Shown piece after piece: positions 53,062 to 64,000 of a DNA stretch of 64,000 nt (position 1 is the stretch's first letter; every line of letters starts with the position of its first letter). The stretch lies in assembly GCF_000696185.1 (NCBI RefSeq), contig NZ_KK853997.1, positions 5,193,602 through 5,257,601 of the forward strand, written 5' to 3'. The DNA is from Kitasatospora cheerisanensis KCTC 2395 (GTDB lineage Bacteria > Actinomycetota > Actinomycetes > Streptomycetales > Streptomycetaceae). A program made the position numbers and the translations under genes. The notes under the pieces were generated by a model, which worked only from the letters and a program-made list of their open reading frames with translations, ran no database searches and had not been told where the DNA came from.

Positions 53062-54492
53062 TCAGCGGCCGCCGCGGGTGCCCAGGTGGTGGACCTGGAC
53101 CATGTTGGTGGTGCCCGGGATACCGACCGGGACGCCGGCGGTGACGATCACGGTGTCGCCCTCGGCGAGGCGGCCCATCTTCAGCAGTTCGCGGTCGACC
53201 TGCTCGACCATCGCGTCCGTGGTGGCCACCTGCTCGGTGACGTACGCCTCGACGCCCCAGCTCAGCGAGAGCTGGTTGCGGGTGGCGACGTCCGGGGTGA
53301 AGGCGATCACCGGGATCGGCGAGCGGTAGCGGGACAGGCGGCGGGCGGTGTCACCGGACTTGGTGAACGCGATCAGCGCCTTGCCGTCGAGGAAGTCGCC
53401 CAGCTCGGTCGCGGCGCGGGCGACCGAACCGCCCTGGGTGCGCGGCTTGCGGCCCGGGTTGAGCGGCTGGAGGCCCTGCGAGAGCAGCTCCTCCTCGGCC
53501 TTCTCGGCGATCTTGCTCATGGTCTTGACGGTCTCGACCGGGTACTTGCCGACGCTGGACTCGGCGGACAGCATGACCGCGTCCGCGCCGTCCAGGATCG
53601 CGTTGGCGACGTCGGAGACCTCGGCGCGGGTCGGGCGCGAGGCGTGGATCATCGACTCCATCATCTGGGTGGCGACGATGACCGGCTTCGCGTTCCGGCG
53701 GGCCAGGGTGACCAGGCGCTTCTGCACCAGCGGGACCTTCTCCAGCGGGTACTCGACCGCCAGGTCGCCGCGGGCCACCATGATCGCGTCGAAGGCGAGG
53801 ACGATCTCCTCCATCGCCTCGACGGCCTGCGGCTTCTCGATCTTGGCGATGACCGGCACACGAATGCCGACCTCGTCCATGACCTTGTGGACGTCGTCGA
53901 TGTCCGCGGCGTTGCGGACGAAGGACAGTGCGACCATGTCGACGCCCAGCTGCAGGGCGAAGCGCAGGTCCTCCTTGTCCTTCTCGGACAGCGCGGGCAC
54001 GTTGACCGCCGCGCCGGGCAGGTTGATGCCCTTGTTGTTGGAGAGCACACCGCCCTCGACCACCACGGTCTTCACCCGCGGGCCGTCGACGCTGACGACC
54101 TCCAGGGCGATGACGCCGTCGTTGATCAGGATCGGGTCGCCGGGCTTCACGTCGCCGGGCAGGCCCTTGTAGGTGGTGCCGCAGATGTACTGGTCACCGG
54201 GGACATCCTCGGTGGTGATGGTGAACGTGTCGCCGTTGTCAACGGTCACCGGGCCGTTGGCGAAGGTCGCCAGACGGATCTTGGGGCCCTGCAGGTCGGC
54301 CAGCACGCCGATGGTGCGGCCGGTGTCCTCCGACACCTGGCGGACGCGGCGGTACCGGTCCTCGTGCTCGGCGTGGGAGCCGTGGCTCATGTTCAGTCGG
54401 GCGACGTTCATGCCCGCTTCGACGATGGCCTTCAGCTGTTCGTAGGAGTCCGTGGCAGGACCCAGGGTGCAGACAATTTTCGCTCGGCGCAT
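53062..54492 (-). CDS. pyk: Pyruvate kinase
   Basis: Converts phosphoenolpyruvate and ADP to pyruvate and ATP. The 476-aa protein has all family signatures: RAKIVCTLGPATDSYEQL, NMSHGSH, the active-site KIEKPQAVE, MVARGDLAVE and the C-terminal effector domain (TKSGDTARRLSRYRSP). TAGACT (54505-54500, minus strand) lies 7 nt before the ATG, so the message is probably leaderless. Streptomyces usually has two pyruvate kinases; this one sits by ackA-pta. Confidence 0.97.
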   Translation of the reverse strand: MRRAKIVCTLGPATDSYEQLKAIVEAGMNVARLNMSHGSHAEHEDRYRRVRQVSEDTGRTIGVLADLQGPKIRLATFANGPVTVDNGDTFTITTEDVPGDQYICGTTYKGLPGDVKPGDPILINDGVIALEVVSVDGPRVKTVVVEGGVLSNNKGINLPGAAVNVPALSEKDKEDLRFALQLGVDMVALSFVRNAADIDDVHKVMDEVGIRVPVIAKIEKPQAVEAMEEIVLAFDAIMVARGDLAVEYPLEKVPLVQKRLVTLARRNAKPVIVATQMMESMIHASRPTRAEVSDVANAILDGADAVMLSAESSVGKYPVETVKTMSKIAEKAEEELLSQGLQPLNPGRKPRTQGGSVARAATELGDFLDGKALIAFTKSGDTARRLSRYRSPIPVIAFTPDVATRNQLSLSWGVEAYVTEQVATTDAMVEQVDRELLKMGRLAEGDTVIVTAGVPVGIPGTTNMVQVHHLGTRGGR

Positions 54493-54604
54493 ATCCGTCA
54501 GTCTATCCGTTCGTGTTATCGGTGCATTCAGCTCGAATCGTCAGATATCGCCAACGAACATTCCGAGGGGTGGGATACTGACGGGTAGTCATCCCGCGCC
54601 GGTC

Positions 54605-55806
<1,202 letters not shown>

Positions 55807-55810
<4 letters not shown>

Positions 55811-57936
55811 TGTGCGCCTCCGTCGGCGGACTCGGTCTGGGACTGGATCGCGGTGATCGCCACGGTGTTGACGATGTCCTCGACCAGGGCGCCGCGGGAC
55901 AGGTCGTTGACCGGCTTGTTCAGGCCCTGCAGCACCGGGCCGACCGCGATCGCCCCGGCCGAGCGCTGCACCGCCTTGTAGGTGTTGTTGCCGGTGTTCA
56001 GGTCCGGGAAGATCAGCACGGTGGCCCGGCCGGCCACCGGCGAGCCCGGCAGCTTGGTCGCCGCGACGTGCGCGTCCACCGCCGCGTCGTACTGGATCGG
56101 GCCCTCCACCAGCAGGTCGGGGCGCAGCTCGCGGACCAGCTCGGTGGCCTTGCGGACCTTGTCCACGTCCGCGCCGGAGCCGGAGGTGCCGGTCGAGTAG
56201 GACAGCATCGCCACCCGCGGCTCCACCCCGAACTGGGCCGCCGTCCCGGCGGACTGGATCGCGATGTCGGCCAGCTGCTGGGCGTCCGGGTCCGGGTTGA
56301 CCGCGCAGTCGCCGTACACCAGCACCTTGTCGGCGAGGCACATGAAGAACACCGAGGAGACGATCGCCGCGCCCGGCGAGGTCTTGATCACCTCGAAGGC
56401 GGGGCGGATGGTCGCCGCCGTCGAGTGCACCGCGCCGGACACCATGCCGTCCGCGATGCCCTCCTGCACCATCAGGGTGCCGAAGTAGGAGACGTCGGTG
56501 ACCACGTCCAGGGCCCGCTCGATCGTCATGCCCTTGTGGGCGCGGGCCTTCGCGTACAGCTCGGCGAAGCGCTGGCGCAGCGGGCTGGCCGCCGGGTCGA
56601 CGATCCGCACCCGGGCGCCGGAGCCGTCGGCCGGCGGGAACTCGATGCCCAGCGCGGCGGCCCGGCGGTGCACGGCCTCCGGCTCGCCGAGCAGGGTCAG
56701 GTCGCAGATGTTGCGGCGCAGCAGCACCTCGGCGGCGCGCAGCACGCGGTCCTCGGCGCCCTCCGGCAGCACGATGTGCCGGCGGTCGGCGCGGGCCCGC
56801 TCCAGCAGGGCGTGCTCGAACATCATCGGGGTGACCCGCTCGGAGCGGCTGAGCTCGATCCGGCTGGTCAACTCGGCGGTGTCGACGTGCAGTTCGAACA
56901 GGCCGAGGGCGATCTCGGCCTTCCGCGGGTTGCCGGGGCCGATCCGGCCCTCCAGGTGGGTGAGCGCCGCGGCGGTCAGCCAGGAGCCCTCGGTCACCTC
57001 GGCCACCGGGGTGCCGGGGGCCAGCCGGGAGGCCAGCGCCATCACGTCCGGGCCCGGGTGCTGACCGAGCGTCAGCAGGACGCCGGCGATCGGCGGGGCG
57101 CCCGCGGCGTGCGCGGCCAGCGAGCCGATCAGCAGGTCGGCCCGGTCGCCGGGGGTCACCACGAGCGCGCCCTCGGTCAGCGCGTTCAGGAAGGTCGGCA
57201 GCATCGCGCCGCCGAACACGAAGCCCCGGACGTCCCGGGACAGGCCGGCCGCGTCGCCCAGCAGCACCTGGGCGCCGGTCGCCTCGACCAGTTGCGCGAC
57301 GGTGGGCGCGGCGAGGGCCGGCTCCTCCGGGATCACGTACACCGGCACCGGCAGCTTCTCGGTCAGCGCCCGCTGCACCTGCTGCTTGGCGCCCGGCGCC
57401 ACCCGGTTGGCGATCATCGCCAGGATCGAGCAGCCCAGGTCCCGGTAGGCGCGGTGGGCGTTGCGGACCTCCGCGACCACCGCCTGCGGGTCGTCCTGGC
57501 GGCCGCCGACCACCGGGAGCACGCTCGCCCCGAACTCGTTCGCCAGCCGGGCGTTGAAGGCCAGCTCGTCCGGGATGTTGGTGCCGGAGAAGTCGGTGCC
57601 GAGCACCAGCACCGCCTGGCAGCGGCGCTCCAGCTGGTGGAAGCGGTCGACCAGTTGGGAGACCAGTTCGTCCTGGCCCTGGGCGGCCTGAAGGGCGGCG
57701 GCCTCGTCGTAGGTCAGCCCGTACAGCTCGCTGACGGGCAGGTCGAGGCGGTAGCGGGTGCGCAGCAGTTCCACCACGTGGTCGGCGGGGTGGTGGCCGC
57801 CCTCCGCGGTGTGCACCAGGGGGCGGAACACCCCGACCCGGTCCACCTGGCGGGTGAGCAGTTCCATGACCCCGAGTTCCACGGCCTGTCGGCCGTCCCC
57901 CCGGTCGATCCCGGTCACGTACACGCTGCTCGCCAC
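55807..57936 (-). CDS. pta: Phosphate acetyltransferase (long form)
   Basis: Converts acetyl-CoA and phosphate to acetyl phosphate. The 709-aa protein is the long form: an N-terminal P-loop-like BioD domain (MASSVYVTGIDRGDGRQAVE), a central DRTGG domain (about residues 210-330) and the C-terminal catalytic domain (ERVTPMMFEHALLERARADR ... FPDLNTGNNTYKAVQR). In the BioD-like domain the usual phosphate-binding Lys is replaced, as common here. GTG start at 57936. Confidence 0.96.
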
Positions 57937-58082
57937 GGTGGAGCTCCCCGTCCGTCTGTCTCAGGCTGCGGTCATCTTGACCATACCTTCGTACGACATT
58001 CGGACCGGGTTGCGGCACTGCCGTTAGGGCCGGTCGGGGGGACGTAGGTCCTCGGTGTGCGATCCGACGGGTCGTCAGACCG

Positions 58083-60551
58083 TCAACGGGCCGGACGCAG
58101 CCAGACGGTGGCCAGCGGCGGCAGCACCAGCTCCGCCGAGCGCGGCTGCCCGTTCCACTGGGTGCCCTCCGCCTTCACCGGACGGGAGTTGGCGACCCCG
58201 CTGCCGCCGTACCGGACGGCGTCGGTGTTCAGCACCTCCTCCCACAGCTGGTCGCGGCCGTCCAGCCGGGGCAGGCCGACCCGGAAGCCGTGCCGGACCA
58301 CCGGGGAGAAGTTGGAGACCGCCACCAGCGGGCTGCCGTCGGCGGCGAACCGGACGAAGGACAGCGCGTTGTCCTCGGCCGCGCCGCCGTCCAGCCAGCG
58401 GAAGCCGGCCGGGACGGTGTCCAGCTCGTACAGCGCCGGGGTGTCGCGGTAGACCCGGTTGAGGTCGCCGACCAGGCGCTGCACGCCCCGGTGGTCCTCG
58501 TGCGCCGCCCAGGCCTCGTCGAGCACCCACCACTGCGGGCCGTGCTCGTGGTCCCACTCCGCGCCCTGAGCGAACTCCTGCCCCATGAACAGCAGTTGCT
58601 TGCCGGGGTGGGCCCACATGAAGCCCAGGTAGGCGCGGTGGTTGGCGCGCTGCTGCCACCAGTCGCCGGGCATCTTGGAGACCAGCGCCTGCTTGCCGTG
58701 CACCACCTCGTCGTGCGAGATCGGCAGGATGTAGTTCTCCGAGTACGCGTACACCATCGAGAAGGTCATCTCGTTGTGGTGGTACTTGCGGTGCACCGGC
58801 TCCTTGGACATGTAGACCAGCGAGTCGTGCATCCAGCCCATGTTCCACTTCAGGCCGAAGCCCAGGCCGCCGGAGTCGGTGGGCCGGGTGACGCCGTCCC
58901 AGGCGGTGGACTCCTCGGCGACCGTCAGCACGCCCGGGCAGCGCCGGTACACGGTGGCGTTCATCTCCTGCAGGAAGGACGCCGCGTCCAGGTTCTCCCG
59001 CCCGCCGAATTGGTTGGGCGTCCAGCCGCCGCCCTCGCGCGAGTAGTCGAGGTAGAGCATCGAGGCGACCGCGTCCACCCGCAGGCCGTCGACGTGGAAC
59101 TCCTCGCACCAGTACACCGCGTTCGCCACCAGGAAGTTGCGGACCTCGGTGCGGCCGTAGTCGAACTCCAGCGTCCCCCAGTCGGGGTGCTCGGCGCGCT
59201 GCGGGTCGGCCGGCTCGTACAGCGGCTCGCCGTCGAAGCGGGCCAGCGCGAAGTCGTCCTTCGGGAAGTGCGCCGGCACCCAGTCCACCAGCACGCCGAT
59301 GCCGTGCCGGTGCAGCGTGTCGACCAGGTACCGGAAGTCGTCGGGGGTGCCGAGCCGGGCCGTCGGCGCGTAGAAGCCGGACACCTGGTAGCCCCAGGAG
59401 CCGCCGAACGGGTGCTCCATCACCGGCATGAACTCGACGTGGGTGAAGCCCAGTTCCTTCAGGTAGCCGGGCAGCACCTCGGCGATCTGCCGGTACGAGG
59501 CCAGGTCGGGGCGCCAGGAGGCGAGGTGCAGCTCGTAGACCGACATCGGGGCGCGGTGGTGGACGGTGTGCGCCCGCGCCGCCATCCACTCGGCGTCCTG
59601 CCACTCGTGCCGGGAGACCGTCACCACCGAGGCGGTGTCCGGCGGGCACTGCGCGGCCCGGGCCAGCGGGTCGGCCTTCTCCACCACCCGGCCGCTCCGG
59701 GTCAGGATCTGGTACTTGTACCGCTCGCCCTCGCCCAGGCCCGGCACGAACAGCTCCCACACGCCGGACGAGCCCAGCGAGCGCATCGGGTGCGCGGTGC
59801 CGTCCCAGTGGTTGAACGAGCCGATCAGCCGCACCCCGACCGCGTTCGGCGCCCACACCGCGAACGAGGTGCCGGCCACCCCGTCCACGGTGCGCACGTG
59901 CGAGCCGAGCGCGTGCCACAGCTGCTCGTGCCGGCCCTCCGAGATCAGGTGCAGGTCCAGCTCGCCGAGGGTCGGGGCGAAGCGGTAGCCGTCCTGCTGC
60001 TCCAGCGGCCCCCCGCCCGGGTAGGTCACCTTCAGCGTGTAGGCGGGGAACCGCTGGCCGGTCAACAGGCCGGTGAACAGGCCCGCCTGCTGGTGCGTCA
60101 GCTCCGCCGGGCCGAGGGCGGTCTCCACCACCACCCGCTCGGCGAACGGGCGCAGCACCCGGATCGCGGTGCCCGTCGGCAGCGCGTGCGCACCCAGCAG
60201 GGCGTGCGGGTCGTGGTGCGCGCCGGACACCAGGCGGTCCACCTCGGCGGGCGGCAGCGGCGCCTCGGGCAGCCGCAGCGCCGAGCCCGGGACGAGCCGG
60301 GCGGCCTTGCCGGGCCGGACGGTCGTGCCCCTGGCCGGCCGGGGCTCCGGGGCCGGGCCGCCCGCCTTCGCGGACTTGGCCGCGGACTTGGTCGCGGGCT
60401 TGGTCGCGGACGTCGCGCCCTGCGCCCGCGCGGGCTTGGCCGGGGACGGGGCGCCGGCCCCCCTGACGCGCTCGCCGTTCCGGAAGGTGGCCGGGACGGC
60501 CGGTTGGCGGTCGGCCGGAAAGGACGGGTCGAGCGGACCGAGCGGGGTCAC
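58083..60551 (-). CDS. glgB: 1,4-alpha-glucan branching enzyme
   Basis: Introduces alpha-1,6 branches into glucan. The 822-aa GH13 enzyme has an N-terminal Ala/Lys/Pro extension (about 90 aa, with KPATKSAAKSAKAGG), an N1 and CBM48 domain and the barrel with GLRVDAVASMLY (nucleophile Asp), LTVAEESTAW (acid/base Glu) and ISHDEVVHGK (Asp). The extension is absent from enterobacterial GlgB. Last gene of the treS-pep2-glgB group. Confidence 0.95.
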   Translation of the reverse strand: MTPLGPLDPSFPADRQPAVPATFRNGERVRGAGAPSPAKPARAQGATSATKPATKSAAKSAKAGGPAPEPRPARGTTVRPGKAARLVPGSALRLPEAPLPPAEVDRLVSGAHHDPHALLGAHALPTGTAIRVLRPFAERVVVETALGPAELTHQQAGLFTGLLTGQRFPAYTLKVTYPGGGPLEQQDGYRFAPTLGELDLHLISEGRHEQLWHALGSHVRTVDGVAGTSFAVWAPNAVGVRLIGSFNHWDGTAHPMRSLGSSGVWELFVPGLGEGERYKYQILTRSGRVVEKADPLARAAQCPPDTASVVTVSRHEWQDAEWMAARAHTVHHRAPMSVYELHLASWRPDLASYRQIAEVLPGYLKELGFTHVEFMPVMEHPFGGSWGYQVSGFYAPTARLGTPDDFRYLVDTLHRHGIGVLVDWVPAHFPKDDFALARFDGEPLYEPADPQRAEHPDWGTLEFDYGRTEVRNFLVANAVYWCEEFHVDGLRVDAVASMLYLDYSREGGGWTPNQFGGRENLDAASFLQEMNATVYRRCPGVLTVAEESTAWDGVTRPTDSGGLGFGLKWNMGWMHDSLVYMSKEPVHRKYHHNEMTFSMVYAYSENYILPISHDEVVHGKQALVSKMPGDWWQQRANHRAYLGFMWAHPGKQLLFMGQEFAQGAEWDHEHGPQWWVLDEAWAAHEDHRGVQRLVGDLNRVYRDTPALYELDTVPAGFRWLDGGAAEDNALSFVRFAADGSPLVAVSNFSPVVRHGFRVGLPRLDGRDQLWEEVLNTDAVRYGGSGVANSRPVKAEGTQWNGQPRSAELVLPPLATVWLRPAR

Positions 60552-60605
60552 GGCGGAGGCCTCCAGGATTCCTGCGAACGGGACGGGGGTGGTGCCGGGA
60601 GAGCG

Positions 60606-60634
60606 GGCCGCCCGGCCGGGACGGCCGGGCGGCC
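60606..60634 (-). terminator. Hairpin between pep2 and glgB
   Basis: A perfect 12-bp stem GGCCGCCCGGCC / GGCCGGGCGGCC with a 5-nt loop starts 2 nt after the pep2 stop. May tune glgB expression within the operon. Confidence 0.55.
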
Positions 60635-60636
60635 GG

Positions 60637-62124
60637 TCAGACGGAGTCGGCCAGGCGGTTGATCGCGGCCAGCGGGATCGGCAGCCAGCTCGGCCGGTGC
60701 CGGGCCTCGTACACCACCTCGTACACCGCCTTGTCGATCTCCAGGGCGCGCATCAGCTCCGGCGAGCCGGACGGGTCGGCGCCGCCGCCGGCCGTGTAGC
60801 CGGCGCAGTACGCGGCCCGGTTGCGGGCCGCCCAGGCGGCGGCCAGGTGGGCCAGGTGCGGGTCCTGGGCGGGGGAGCCGGCCAGCAGGTGGGCGGCCGC
60901 GTAGTCGAAGGAGCGGAGCATCGCGGCGACGTCCCGCAGCGCGGGCTGCGGGAGCCGGCGCTCGGCCAGCGGCTTGGCCGGCTCGCCCTCGAAGTCCAGC
61001 AGCACCCAGCCCTGCGGGGTGCGCATGGCCTGGCCGAGGTGCAGGTCGCCGTGGATGCGCTGGACCAGCAGTCCGTCCAGGTGAGCGGCCGTCAGCTGCT
61101 GGAACGCGCCGCGCAGCGCGGAGCGGTAGCGCAGCAGGCCGGGCACCGCGGCGACCGCGGAGTCCAGCCGGTCGGCCATCGCGCCGGCCAGTTCGGCGAT
61201 CCGCGGCCGGTCGAGGCGGGCGGTGGGCATCGAGCGGGCCAGCACCCGGTGCACCTCGGCGGTGGCCCGGCCCAGCCGGTGCGCCTCGATGGCGAAGTTG
61301 CCGGGCGAGGGGTCGCCCTTCAGCCGGGCGACCTGGTCGAGGGCCAGCTCCCAGCCGTCCTCGGCGTCCGGCAGGTAGCGCTGCAGCAGGCCCAGGGTGG
61401 CGGGCTCGGCGCGCTCCATCCGGCACTCGAACCAGGCGGCGACCCGGGGGATGCGGGTCGAGCCGGCCCGGGACAGCGCCAGGGACAGTTCCAGGTCGGG
61501 GTTGGTCCCGGGACTGATCCGGCGGAACAGCTTCAGGATGAACGCGGTGTCGTAGATCACCGAGGAGTTGGACTGCTCCGCGGTGGACGCCCGGCCCGGC
61601 AGGTTCCCGGGCAGGCCCGGCCCGGGCGTGCGGCGGAAGGACAGCGAGCCGAACCGGTCGCCGGTGGCCAGGTGCTCCAGCAGACGGCCCGTCAGCTCCG
61701 GGTCGTGCACCGCGTCGTAGAGCACCGCGCCGTCGTAGGTGCCGCCCGCCAGTCGGCCCAGCACCGCCGGCCGCCCGACCGCCGCGGGCCGGTCCGAGCG
61801 GATGCCCAGCAGCAGCTGGTACACGTCGCCGGGGCCGCCGGTCGCGCCGCCGTGGTCCACCCGCAGCAGCAGGTGCAGCAGGGCCGGGTCGCCGACCTGG
61901 AGCGGCGTGCCGATCACCGGGACGAGCGCGGCGATCGGCCGGCCCTTGCCGGCGTACCAGCGCTGGGTGGGGAGCCATTCGGCGATCAGCGGCAGGGCCG
62001 ACTGGACCAGCTCGCTGACTCCCGCGGCGGTTCTCCGGACCCCCGGCGCCCGCGTGCCGACCGGCCCGGGGGCGGCGGAAGGATCGCGGTGCAGGTGGGC
62101 TTGAGAACGGGAGGTTTCGGACAT
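60637..62124 (-). CDS. pep2: Maltokinase Pep2
   Basis: Phosphorylates maltose to maltose 1-phosphate for GlgE. The 495-aa protein has the aminoglycoside-phosphotransferase-like catalytic loop IHGDLHLGQ and metal site VLLDFEGEP, and an N-terminal cap domain (LPLIAEWLPTQRWYAGKGRP). The ATG at 62124 has an AAAGGGAG site; the frame is open to 62181. Confidence 0.94.
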   Translation of the reverse strand: MSETSRSQAHLHRDPSAAPGPVGTRAPGVRRTAAGVSELVQSALPLIAEWLPTQRWYAGKGRPIAALVPVIGTPLQVGDPALLHLLLRVDHGGATGGPGDVYQLLLGIRSDRPAAVGRPAVLGRLAGGTYDGAVLYDAVHDPELTGRLLEHLATGDRFGSLSFRRTPGPGLPGNLPGRASTAEQSNSSVIYDTAFILKLFRRISPGTNPDLELSLALSRAGSTRIPRVAAWFECRMERAEPATLGLLQRYLPDAEDGWELALDQVARLKGDPSPGNFAIEAHRLGRATAEVHRVLARSMPTARLDRPRIAELAGAMADRLDSAVAAVPGLLRYRSALRGAFQQLTAAHLDGLLVQRIHGDLHLGQAMRTPQGWVLLDFEGEPAKPLAERRLPQPALRDVAAMLRSFDYAAAHLLAGSPAQDPHLAHLAAAWAARNRAAYCAGYTAGGGADPSGSPELMRALEIDKAVYEVVYEARHRPSWLPIPLAAINRLADSV

Positions 62125-62292
62125 GACTCCCTTTCCCCGGAAGCGGGCGGCTGCCCGACGGATCGTGGCCGGGCCCTTCACTCTTCCGGATTTCGACGGC
62201 GCGGCGGCGACGGCACGCGAGCCGCGGGCTCGGTGTCACGCCTTCGTGTGGATGGCCGTTGGGCTGTTCTCCGTACGCGGTGGTGCGAAGAC

Positions 62293-62330
62293 CTCCGGGG
62301 GCGCGCGATGCGCCTGGCGCGCCCTCGGAG
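62293..62330 (-). terminator. Hairpin between treS and pep2
   Basis: CTCCGGGGGCGCGC (62293-62306) pairs with GCGCGCCCTCGGAG (62317-62330), one G-U pair, 10-nt loop, 64 nt downstream of the treS stop in a 270-nt gap. No T-tract. Possible partial terminator or processing site. Confidence 0.5.
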
Positions 62331-62394
62331 GGGAAGTCCCGATCGGGGCCTGGGGGATCGTCGGTGCGTGGGCGTGGCGCGGCGGCTCCCGCCG

Positions 62395-64000
<1,606 letters not shown>

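Overview
The window is about 72% GC, almost gap-free, and coded with strong G/C third-position bias. Together with Scy/FilP polarity proteins, a conservon, a NucS endonuclease, a GlgE-pathway cluster and an SCO5389-family protein this points to a Streptomycetaceae chromosome (Streptomyces or Kitasatospora). As far as I recall, the gene order follows the conserved core of the Streptomyces coelicolor chromosome from the ATP synthase operon to the treS-pep2-glgB cluster. I saw no tRNA, rRNA, CRISPR array, transposase, phage gene or antibiotic cluster.

Layout. 1-6140: end of the F1Fo ATP synthase operon (atpF, cut by the window edge, then H-A-G-D-C). 6207-10713: DUF2550 protein, cobalamin adenosyltransferase, a membrane protein, a two-component pair and a STAS anti-sigma antagonist. 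10844-17228: a less ordinary patch with a membrane-anchored P-loop NTPase, an AbiEii-like nucleotidyltransferase (frameshifted in this sequence) paired with an internally duplicated histidine-bearing protein, a PQQ-type beta-propeller and nucS. 17765-22735: SCO5389-family protein, LLM oxidoreductase, small CxxC protein, ABC exporter and alpha/beta hydrolase. 22815-28382: the polar-growth coiled-coil genes filP and scy. 28748-33390: methylmalonyl-CoA epimerase, thiolase, meaB, MarR and an MBL-fold hydrolase. 33428-37385: conservon cvnA-B-C-D plus a cytochrome P450. 37456-44145: three tandem AIM24 genes, DUF2127, two DUF3817 paralogues, a secreted M4 protease and a MarR regulator. 44333-48527: isobutyryl-CoA mutase icmA, an ECF41 sigma factor with its divergent SDR partner, and a TetR regulator. 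48867-52980: thioredoxin/TPR protein and a DUF6230-DUF6114-secreted protein operon. 53062-57936: pyk, ackA, pta. 58083-64000: glgB, pep2 and treS (cut by the right edge).

How the parts work together. The cobalamin adenosyltransferase, methylmalonyl-CoA epimerase, MeaB and IcmA all serve B12-dependent acyl-CoA rearrangement linking fatty-acid or branched-chain catabolism to succinyl-CoA. Pta-AckA and pyruvate kinase form an overflow and substrate-level ATP node. TreS-Pep2-GlgB, with GlgE expected beyond the right edge, turn trehalose into alpha-glucan. FilP and Scy organise the hyphal tip, and the conservon carries the only in-frame TTA (bldA-dependent) codon I found.

Most notable: a CYP157-like P450 without the ExxR arginine inside a conservon with a TTA codon; a canonical-looking ECF41 promoter; a TTAC-N6-GTAA motif shared by a TetR gene and the DUF6230 operon; an 18-bp operator-like repeat at 21-bp spacing before icmA; a recent in-frame duplication in scy; and the nucleotidyltransferase/duplicated-histidine protein pair. 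Three apparent single-base losses fall within 10.8-14.5 kb and may be sequencing errors.
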